Below, piece by piece: positions 1-5,667 of a DNA stretch of 8,827 bases. The notes beneath the pieces were generated by a model. That model did not search any database and was not told the DNA's origin. It saw nothing but the letters and a program-made list of their open reading frames with translations. Every line of letters starts with the position of its first letter. Position 1 is the first letter of the stretch. The stretch comes from Deltaproteobacteria bacterium (GTDB lineage Bacteria > Desulfobacterota > Syntrophia > Syntrophales > Fen-1087). Made by a program: the position numbers and the translations under genes. Where the stretch lies: contig JAPLJM010000155.1 of NCBI GenBank assembly GCA_026388595.1, positions 1 to 8,827 on the forward strand, read 5' to 3'.

Positions 1-240
1 GAAACCGGTCCCCTCCTTCTTGATATCCGCCGGCGCCAGGTTCACCGTAACATGGGTGGGTGGGAAACGGTAGCCGGAATTCTTGATGGCGGCCTTGATC
101 CGGTCCTTGCTTTCCCGCACAACAACGTCGGGAAGTCCCACCGTGGAAAACTGGGGCAATCCGGGGGAGATATCTATTTCAACCTCCACCGGATAAGAAT
201 CGATGCCGATGATGGTACTGCTCATTACTTTCACAATCAT
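1..240 (-). CDS. comM: YifB/ComM-family AAA+ ATPase, N-terminal 80 residues (partial)
   Basis: The reverse strand from 240 to the window edge is open for exactly 80 codons. It begins MIVKVMSSTIIGIDSYPVEV and continues with GLPQFSTVGLPDVVVRES and an AAIKNSGYRFPP segment. These are hallmarks of the N-terminal ChlI-type domain of the Mg-chelatase-like YifB/ComM family. The AAA+ ATPase core and C-terminal domain lie outside the window. In naturally competent Gram-negatives ComM is a hexameric helicase that promotes branch migration during integration of transforming DNA; in many other bacteria the role is unproven. I chose the ATG at 238-240 over the ATG at 223-225 because GAGGTG lies 9 nt upstream and because family members usually carry a few residues before the GID motif. 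It is divergent from moaC. The family call is firm; the name comM rather than yifB is only a convention. Confidence 0.92.
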   Translation of the reverse strand, partial: MIVKVMSSTIIGIDSYPVEVEIDISPGLPQFSTVGLPDVVVRESKDRIKAAIKNSGYRFPPTHVTVNLAPADIKKEGTGF

Positions 241-249
241 GTTGCAGAA

Positions 250-255
250 CACCTC
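250..255 (-). promoter_or_regulatory. Ribosome binding site of the yifB/comM gene
   Basis: The reverse strand reads GAGGTG here, with nine bases between it and the ATG at 238-240. It decides that start over the internal ATG at 223-225. Confidence 0.6.
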
Positions 256-306
256 GTATTTTAAAGTTACTATAAAAGAAGCCTTTGAATCGCAAGATAT
301 TTTTTA

Positions 307-330
307 AAAAATTTCTTGACAAGAATTTTT
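307..330. repeat. AT-rich imperfect inverted repeat in the divergent promoter region
   Basis: The left arm AAAAATTTCTT (307-317) and the right arm AAGAATTTTT (321-330) pair around the loop GAC, with one extra T bulged in the left arm. It overlaps the TTGACA at 316-321, so it could be an operator or simply curved AT-rich DNA. The arms are too AT-rich for a typical Rho-independent terminator. Confidence 0.4.
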
Positions 331-338
331 CAACCGGC

Positions 339-367
339 TTGACTGAAGGAACGCCATATGCTAATGA
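339..367 (+). promoter_or_regulatory. Candidate sigma70-type promoter for the rightward genes
   Basis: TTGACT (339-344) and TAATGA (362-367) are separated by 17 bases, about 60 bases before the moaC start. The -10 match is only fair, so this is a guess from sequence alone. Confidence 0.25.
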
Positions 368-427
368 GTATGCAAATTTCTCAGATTCTTTGTTTTTCAT
401 TCATGAAGAAGCCCATAACACACCTTT

Positions 428-863
428 ATGACGATTAAGCTGTCCCATCTTGACGAAAAAGGCAATGCACGGATGGTCGACGTGACCCGCAAGGCAGCGA
501 CGGTACGGACGGCCGTTGCCCGGGGAAAGGTCCTGATGCAGCCCGATACGCTGGCGTTGATCGAAGGGGATCATGGCGGCCAAGAGGACCAGCGACTTGA
601 TCCCCCTGTGCCATCCCCTGGCGTTGACCGATGTGGACGTCCAGTTTTTCCCCCATTCTCCCCGGGGTGAATTGACCATCGAAGCAACCGTCCGTACGGT
701 GGGAAAAACCGGTGTGGAGATGGAGGCCATGACGGCCGTCGGCATCGCAGCCCTGACCATTTATGATATGTGCAAAGCGGTGGACCGGCAGATGATCCTG
801 TCGGATATCAAACTGATCAGCAAACAGGGCGGCAAGAGCGGCATCTTTAAACGAGAAGCATAA
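428..863 (+). pseudogene. moaC: moaC, cyclic pyranopterin monophosphate synthase, frameshifted by an internal deletion
   Basis: MoaC converts the cyclic GTP product of MoaA into cyclic pyranopterin monophosphate, the first stable intermediate of molybdopterin (Mo/W cofactor) synthesis, as a cytosolic hexamer. From 428 one frame encodes the MoaC N-terminus (LSHLDEKG, ARMVDVTRKA, LALIEG). From about 567 a different frame encodes the rest: MAAKRTSDLIPLCHP, GKTGVEMEA, IYDMCKA and KSGIFKREA. These hold the LCHP, GVEME and DMCK active-site motifs. Compared with E. coli MoaC (161 residues), the segment between LALI and the AAKRT motif is 10 nt instead of 57. About 47 nt are missing, including the KGDV motif with catalytic Lys51. 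Restoring 47 nt gives 483 nt, 160 residues plus stop, the normal length. An in-frame stop at 416-418 fixes the ATG at 428 as the earliest start. As written, no functional MoaC can be made. An assembly or read error is the main alternative. Confidence 0.9.
563..572 (+). other. Deletion junction inside moaC
   Basis: The first reading frame gives Glu-Gly at 563-568 and the second gives Gly-Ile at 567-572, directly before MAAKRT. The run GGGG at 566-569 is shared by both frames and marks the join. Roughly 15-16 codons found in E. coli MoaC, including KGDV and ARIAG, are absent here. Confidence 0.75.
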
Positions 864-893
864 GTTCAATCAGAATAAATAGCGTGTTAACCC

Positions 894-1412
894 ATGTCCA
901 CACAGCCATTTAAAATTCGCCGGGAACTCCTGATCCCCCTCGGCATCAGCGCCGGATTGCTCTTGATTCTGCTGATTCTGACCCTGCTTGGCAAGGGTTC
1001 CTCCATGGAGCGGATTTTCCTGACAGCCATGACGATTCCCACGGTCGCCCTCTTTCTGGAAGCCCGGAACCGCAGGGCCACGATGACGGATCAGGGAATC
1101 CTCTTCAAAAAGTTCCTGCGCGTAAAAGAAATTCTCTGGGGCGATATCAGTCATGTGGGATGCGTGATGATCCGCAAAAAAGTCTACCTGCTGCTGACCA
1201 CGACCAAGGGATTCTTTATCCTGTCGAATGCCTATGAGGATTTTTCTGCCCTCATTCGAATCATTGTCGAACGTGTCGGCCCCGATAAAGTGGAGGAGGA
1301 CGTCCGCGCCCAAGGGGAAAACCCTGTTAAAAACCGAGGGGATATGATTTCCCTGTGGTTCGCCGTGGTGGTCATTTTCGGTATCATTCTGTTAAAGCTT
1401 TTACCTATCTAA
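894..1412 (+). CDS. Small integral membrane protein with predicted PH-like core
   Basis: The 172-residue product has two adjacent hydrophobic segments near its start (about residues 12-33 and 41-55) and one at the C-terminus (about 151-171). Between them is a soluble stretch of about 75 residues, with an alternating hydrophobic pattern around VYLLLTTTKGFFILS and an ILWGDISHV segment. Strands of this kind after a hydrophobic hairpin resemble bacterial PH-like (YdbT/DUF304-type) membrane proteins, but I base that on pattern only. Positive residues (KIRR before helix 1, RNRR after helix 2) suggest a cytoplasmic N-terminus and core. An in-frame TAA at 888-890 rules out an earlier start. No strong ribosome site precedes the ATG. 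It lies 30 nt after moaC and 25 nt before the HTH gene. The function is unknown. Confidence 0.75.
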   Translation: MSTQPFKIRRELLIPLGISAGLLLILLILTLLGKGSSMERIFLTAMTIPTVALFLEARNRRATMTDQGILFKKFLRVKEILWGDISHVGCVMIRKKVYLLLTTTKGFFILSNAYEDFSALIRIIVERVGPDKVEEDVRAQGENPVKNRGDMISLWFAVVVIFGIILLKLLPI

Positions 1413-1422
1413 CCAGACTGCA

Positions 1423-1430
1423 GGGGGGAG
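1423..1430 (+). promoter_or_regulatory. Ribosome binding site supporting a TTG start
   Basis: GGGGGGAG is followed seven bases later by TTG at 1438. A second purine stretch, GAGGA at 1432-1436, is too close to that codon. A GTG at 1430-1432 is out of frame and runs into a stop after five codons, and the frame has no ATG until well inside the protein, so TTG is the best start. Confidence 0.5.
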
Positions 1431-1437
1431 TGAGGAC

Positions 1438-1749
1438 TTGTCAATAACTGAAATACCTTCAAAATCATCTTTGTCCGAAAGAGATAAGAATAAAACCGTC
1501 TCTTCTATTCTAGAAGAAATCCTCGAAAAAAAGCTTGAAGATATTTCTACATTGCTTTGTTCTGCAGGCGGCAAGAAAAGCAGGGTCTATGAAGATGTCA
1601 TCTACATGGTGGAAAGATGTCTGTTTAAAATTGCCCTGAAACGCTGCAATCACGTTAAGTCCGCCTCTGCCGCCTATCTGGGAATCAACCGGAATACCTT
1701 CCAGAAAAAAATGACTAAATTGGGGCTGGGTGAAGACAATGACAGGTGA
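1438..1749 (+). CDS. Small Fis-type helix-turn-helix DNA-binding protein
   Basis: The C-terminal half of this 103-residue protein matches the Fis/NtrC C-terminal HTH family (HTH_8). A YEDVIYMVERCLFKIALKRC helix at about residues 51-70 is followed by VKSASAAYLGINRNTFQKKM (about 73-92) and KLGL. The SAAYLGINRNT core is the classic recognition-helix motif. The first 50 residues are polar and probably helical, as in free-standing Fis. There is no sigma54 AAA+ or receiver domain, so it is a short nucleoid or regulatory protein rather than a sigma54 activator. Translation begins at TTG. Codons in the first 40 residues look more AT-rich than in the neighbours. It is a candidate local regulator of the amino-sugar genes 130 nt downstream, but nothing in the sequence proves that. 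Confidence 0.85.
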   Translation: MSITEIPSKSSLSERDKNKTVSSILEEILEKKLEDISTLLCSAGGKKSRVYEDVIYMVERCLFKIALKRCNHVKSASAAYLGINRNTFQKKMTKLGLGEDNDR

Positions 1750-1751
1750 TG

Positions 1752-1784
1752 TCATCGATTGGCGGCTGTGAGCACCATCGATGA
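1752..1784 (+). repeat. Inverted repeat after the Fis-type gene
   Basis: TCATCGAT (1752-1759) and ATCGATGA (1777-1784) are perfect inverted arms around a 17-base loop, three bases after the Fis-type stop codon. Two further G-C pairs are possible past a bulged T. No T-run follows directly, so it is not a standard terminator. It could be an mRNA-stabilising hairpin or an operator. The rest of the gap up to 1878 is a purine-rich leader with no gene that I can support. Confidence 0.4.
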
Positions 1785-1878
1785 GCGCCTGATCCTTTTC
1801 ATTTCTGACATTGGCATGAAAAATCCTCCCACCGGTCAATAAAAAAACAAAGAGGCTGAAAGAAAGAAATAGAGAAAA

Positions 1879-4800
1879 ATGATCAAAAAATTCTGTTTAT
1901 GTTTTATAAATATTTTAAATCACTGGAATTTTTTTATCGGCGTCGATCCGAAGCGGGTTTCAGCCCCCGCATGGATTCTCTTTCCCCACCGGGCCAATAT
2001 CCTGTGTTGCGGCCTGGCAGGCATTTTGACGATCAAAAAGGCCGGGCAAGAGGAAACTGCCGATCCGGGGGTGCATCTGTCGGACTTGTTTGAGCAAGTC
2101 ACACAGCAGGATATGAAAAGAATCCGGGAGGGTGCAATCCCGTCCGAACGCTATCTGAATGGACCCGATGCGCTTTCCGACCTGGAACAATATATTTTGA
2201 CCTTAAAGCGGGATGATTCCTCCAAACGCCTCTTTTTTGATCCCCAGGGAACGGCAAATTTGACCGATCTCTCTAAAAAGATGAATGTTTTCCTGGCGGA
2301 GGAACAAATCGGCCTGGAAAGTCAGGCCGCTCATTTTTCAACCGGCGATCTGGAAGTCATCAATAGCCGGCTCACCCGCATGAAAGATATCTGCTGGGCC
2401 CTGGAAAGAGATATTCTGGATAATATCGACAGGATTTTCAGGCTTGCCGGTTCTGAAAGGCTTCAGGACCTGACGCCGGAGGCCTTTGGAAAATACCGGA
2501 AAATCAATGTTCTCCTGAACTGTCTCGATCGCCTGGAAGTCCGGGGGCGGGATTCTGCCGGCATCCAGATATCCTTTACCCTGCCTGCACCGCAGGACCT
2601 TGCAGACGTCCTGGAACGGCTCAGGGAAAGGGGGCTTTATGACGATTTCATGCAAAGAACGGCAACGGGCGACTTGATCAACGGCTCTATTCAACTCACA
2701 GAAACCCTACCCTACTTGTCCTTTACCTATAAAACCGCATCGATCATCGGCGAGCTTGGCCGGAATGTGCAGATCTTGCGGGATGCCGTATCCGGAGATG
2801 CCGTCTTTCGAGAATTTGCAGGCAAAGAGGTTGTCTCTGAACAATCGCTGGCCCATACACGCTGGGCGTCCGTGGGTTACATCACCGAGGATAACTGCCA
2901 TCCCATCAACAATTACAGGACCGACAAAAGCATCAAAAACTATCCGGCCTACGGCAAAGGCGACTGGACGATCGACGTGGTCCTCAACGGGGACATCGAT
3001 AATTACCCCGTTCTCCGCCAGCAGTTCGAAGCCGGACGCGATCTTATTGCCCCGGAGGTGACGACGGATACCAAAATCATCCCCCTTCAGATTGAAAAAT
3101 ATCTGCTGGAAGGCAATGATCTGTCGGAATCTTTCCGCCGCGCCGTCAACGATTTTGAGGGTTCGCACGCCATTGCCATGACCAGCAATCTGGAGCCGTC
3201 CCGGACCTTCCTCGCCCTGAAAGGCAGCGGACAGACGATCTATGTGGGCCTCACACCGGACCGCTATCTGTTTTCCTCGGAGCTTTACGGCCTGGTGGAA
3301 GAAACGCCCGACTTCATCAAGATGGACGGCGAAAAACTGTCCATTCCCGACGATTCCGATTCGGCCGGTCAGATCCTGATCCTGGATCAAAACACACCGG
3401 GAGGCCTTTCCGGCATAAAATCATTTTATTACAATGGGCTTTCTTTAGAGTGGCAGGCAGCGGATATCCAGCGGGCCGAAATGACGACGCGGGACATCGA
3501 CCGCGGCGCGTACCCGCATTTTTTCCTGAAGGAGATCAGTGAATCTGCGCTTTCCGTACACAAAACCCTGCTGGGCAAATACCGGATCATGAATGGAAAA
3601 GACGGCAAAAAGCAGGTCCGCTTCAATCTTGGCCCCGATATTATTCCGGAAAAGGTCCGCCTGGCCCTGAAACGGGACGAAATCCGCCGGATGGTGATCA
3701 TCGGCCACGGCACAGCGGCTGTGGCAGGCGCCGCCATCGCCGATTCCCTGGAGCGGTATCTCGGAGACGCGCGGATAAAGATCGAGGCGAAAATCGCCTC
3801 TGAACTCAGCGGTTTCTACCTGAAAGAGGATCTGCAGGACACCCTCGTCATTCCAATCACCCAGTCGGGAACCACCACGGACACCAACCGCGCCGTAGCC
3901 ATGGCTGCGGAACGGGGGGCGTCGGTCATCGCTATCGTCAACCGCCGTCAGTCCGACATCACCGGTAAGTCCGACGGCGTCTTTTACACCAGCGACGGCC
4001 GGGACATCGAAATGTCGGTGGCCTCCACAAAAGCCTTCTATTCCCAGGTTGTGGCCGGGCATATCCTGTCCCTGTATTTTGCCCAGGTGCTGGGAACACT
4101 TCCCGATGATGAGATCGCCGGGGAACTGCTCAACCTGGAACAGGCCCCGGAGATGATGAGACGGGTTCTGGATCGAAAGGAAGAGCTTCGCCGGTCTGTC
4201 CGGAAGCTGTCAGGACTGAAGAAATACTGGGCGGTGGTCGGCAGCGGGCCCAATAAGGCGGCTGCCGATGAAATCCGGATCAAGCTCAGCGAACTCTGTT
4301 ACAAGACCATCTCCTCCGATGTGGTGGAAAATAAAAAGCACATTGACCTGTCGGCGGAGCCCCTGATTATTGTCTGCGCCGCCGGCAGCCCGGAGGCCGT
4401 CCTGGGGGATATCGTCAAGGACGTGGCCATTTTCAGGGCGCACAAGGCAGGCGTGGTCGTCTTTGCCGATGAAGACGAGGACCGTTTCCACGCCATTGCC
4501 GATGCCGTGATCGCCATTCCCCGGGCCGCAATGCCCCTGCCGGTCATTCTTAATACGGTGGCCGGTCACCTTTGGGGTTATTATGCCGCCTGCAAAATAG
4601 ATGAAGAAGCCATCCTCTTCCGGGAGTTCCGCAGCCGTTTGAATCTGACGATGATCGATCAGGCCAGGAAAAACTACTCTCTCTATGACGGTATTTTCGA
4701 CCGGACGTTCCGGCGAATGATCAGCGAATTCGCCGTCAGATTCCATGAACGCCGCAATGCTGGAGCATTTAGCATCATCACGGTCAAGACCATGACGGAT

Positions 4801-5595
4801 ATCGTCCTGCTGCTGAAATACGCCATGGGGAAACTTCCCCTGGAGGACTTCTGGTCTGACTTCGGTGAAGCGGACAGCATTTCTTCGCCCATCGACAGGC
4901 TCGATATTGCACTGGGCAATGCCGTCGATGAACTTTCTCGCCCCATTGACGCCATCCGGCATCAGGCCAAGACGGTGACCGTGGGAACAAGCCGAAAGGA
5001 AAAGCCGCTCAAGGGCGTTATTTACGACCTGCTGAACGAACTGGCTCTTTCCAAAAAGTTGCTGACCAGCAAGAATATCGTGGCCTTCAGCCGGATTCAA
5101 CCGGCCATCACCGTGATCAAAGGATATACCCTCTATGATGTCAATAATCTGGACCCTGAAGGCAACCCCGGAGAGGCCTCGACGATCGCCATTCGCAAAA
5201 AGGGGGGGATCGCCTTGCAGATGCGATCCAGGACGGATGGTTCCGGGCTGCTCATGGGAACAAAAAAAACGATTGTCAGCACGGGCCATGTTTATGTGGG
5301 GCGGGGAAAATCGGATAACGCGCCCATTATGATTATTCCTCTCCTCGGCGACAAGCAGGGGGTGAGAAGCCTGCTGCTCATCCACGTCGGCTTCAACGAG
5401 GCGCTGCCGCTGAACGAAAAGAAAGAGGTGCTCGGTTATCAGTACAACGATATCCGCAATCTCATCAATGAATACAATCTGCCCTGGAATGACCGCTACC
5501 TGGAGACGATATCTCTGGAATCGCTTATGAGCGAACCTGCCGATGTTATTGCCGGACAGATCAAAACAGCCTTGAGTAATATAAAATCTGATTGA
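1879..5595 (+). CDS. Giant GlmS-like glutamine amidotransferase / double-SIS isomerase
   Basis: The best-matched reaction is glutamine plus fructose 6-phosphate to glucosamine 6-phosphate (GlmS), but this protein has 1238 residues against about 609 in E. coli. Class II glutaminase features: CGLAGIL with the nucleophile at Cys44, RGRDSAG (222-228), HTRWAS (326-331), NGD (370-372) and TDT (396-398). First SIS domain about 600-740: GHGTA (609-613), TQSGTTTDT (661-669) and ASTKAF (715-720). Second SIS about 780-905: GSG (788-790), with Lys802, Glu805 and His821 aligning to GlmS Lys485, Glu488 and His504. Differences from GlmS: about 43 residues precede the nucleophile, about 150 extra residues lie between Cys44 and RGRDSAG with a smaller expansion before HTRWAS, and residues about 910-1238 match no domain I recognise. 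The usual GlmS C-terminal tail carrying Lys603 is not evident. ATG 1879 is the first in-frame ATG after a TAG at 1870-1872, with only a weak purine-rich ribosome site. Not a frameshifted gene: the frame is continuous. The exact substrate is uncertain. Confidence 0.88.
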   Translation: MIKKFCLCFINILNHWNFFIGVDPKRVSAPAWILFPHRANILCCGLAGILTIKKAGQEETADPGVHLSDLFEQVTQQDMKRIREGAIPSERYLNGPDALSDLEQYILTLKRDDSSKRLFFDPQGTANLTDLSKKMNVFLAEEQIGLESQAAHFSTGDLEVINSRLTRMKDICWALERDILDNIDRIFRLAGSERLQDLTPEAFGKYRKINVLLNCLDRLEVRGRDSAGIQISFTLPAPQDLADVLERLRERGLYDDFMQRTATGDLINGSIQLTETLPYLSFTYKTASIIGELGRNVQILRDAVSGDAVFREFAGKEVVSEQSLAHTRWASVGYITEDNCHPINNYRTDKSIKNYPAYGKGDWTIDVVLNGDIDNYPVLRQQFEAGRDLIAPEVTTDTKIIPLQIEKYLLEGNDLSESFRRAVNDFEGSHAIAMTSNLEPSRTFLALKGSGQTIYVGLTPDRYLFSSELYGLVEETPDFIKMDGEKLSIPDDSDSAGQILILDQNTPGGLSGIKSFYYNGLSLEWQAADIQRAEMTTRDIDRGAYPHFFLKEISESALSVHKTLLGKYRIMNGKDGKKQVRFNLGPDIIPEKVRLALKRDEIRRMVIIGHGTAAVAGAAIADSLERYLGDARIKIEAKIASELSGFYLKEDLQDTLVIPITQSGTTTDTNRAVAMAAERGASVIAIVNRRQSDITGKSDGVFYTSDGRDIEMSVASTKAFYSQVVAGHILSLYFAQVLGTLPDDEIAGELLNLEQAPEMMRRVLDRKEELRRSVRKLSGLKKYWAVVGSGPNKAAADEIRIKLSELCYKTISSDVVENKKHIDLSAEPLIIVCAAGSPEAVLGDIVKDVAIFRAHKAGVVVFADEDEDRFHAIADAVIAIPRAAMPLPVILNTVAGHLWGYYAACKIDEEAILFREFRSRLNLTMIDQARKNYSLYDGIFDRTFRRMISEFAVRFHERRNAGAFSIITVKTMTDIVLLLKYAMGKLPLEDFWSDFGEADSISSPIDRLDIALGNAVDELSRPIDAIRHQAKTVTVGTSRKEKPLKGVIYDLLNELALSKKLLTSKNIVAFSRIQPAITVIKGYTLYDVNNLDPEGNPGEASTIAIRKKGGIALQMRSRTDGSGLLMGTKKTIVSTGHVYVGRGKSDNAPIMIIPLLGDKQGVRSLLLIHVGFNEALPLNEKKEVLGYQYNDIRNLINEYNLPWNDRYLETISLESLMSEPADVIAGQIKTALSNIKSD

Positions 5596-5667
5596 CCTGC
5601 ATGCAGATAGCTGCTAGAAAATTCCAGTTTTTCTACATCCCCGCAAGCCATTTCTGATGAGGGTGAA

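Larger units (their letters stand above)
241..427. promoter_or_regulatory. AT-rich divergent intergenic region (yifB/comM and moaC promoters)
   Basis: These 187 bases separate two divergent genes, so they should hold at least two promoters. The stretch is visibly AT-rich. It contains a 14-base palindrome of six T and six A at 299-312 and a longer inverted repeat at 307-330. Leftward, a weak pair TTGCGA (290-295) and TATAGT (269-274) has a short 15-base spacer. Rightward, TTGACT (339-344) with TAATGA (362-367) has a 17-base spacer, and a consensus TTGACA sits at 316-321 without a good -10 partner. No convincing small gene is present, and I do not recognise a molybdenum-cofactor riboswitch by eye. 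Confidence 0.5.

Noticed and set aside
403..438. Possible 11-residue leader peptide (MKKPITHLYDD) overlapping the moaC start
   Set aside because: No ribosome site precedes it and it has no attenuator-like structure; a short ORF of this kind is expected by chance.
573..863. The second half of moaC as an independent 96-residue gene
   Set aside because: It begins in the middle of the conserved MoaC fold and lacks the N-terminal part, including the catalytic lysine; it is best read as a fragment of the broken gene.
2002..2010. Lipoprotein signal (hydrophobic N-terminus then Cys) on the GlmS-like protein
   Set aside because: Residues before Cys43 are Asn-Ile-Leu, which do not fit a lipobox, and the following CGLAGIL is the cytosolic glutaminase motif.
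2707..3390. Reverse-strand open frame of 227 codons
   Set aside because: It is a shadow of the glutaminase domain coding strand, with no independent support.
4210..5385. Long open frame of 391 codons on the reverse strand
   Set aside because: It lies entirely within the GlmS-like gene, and its translation resembles no family; long antisense frames are common opposite well-coded genes.
5597..5606. Ten-base palindrome CTGCATGCAG after the GlmS-like stop
   Set aside because: It has no loop, T-run or second copy; a single short palindrome is not enough for a regulatory call.
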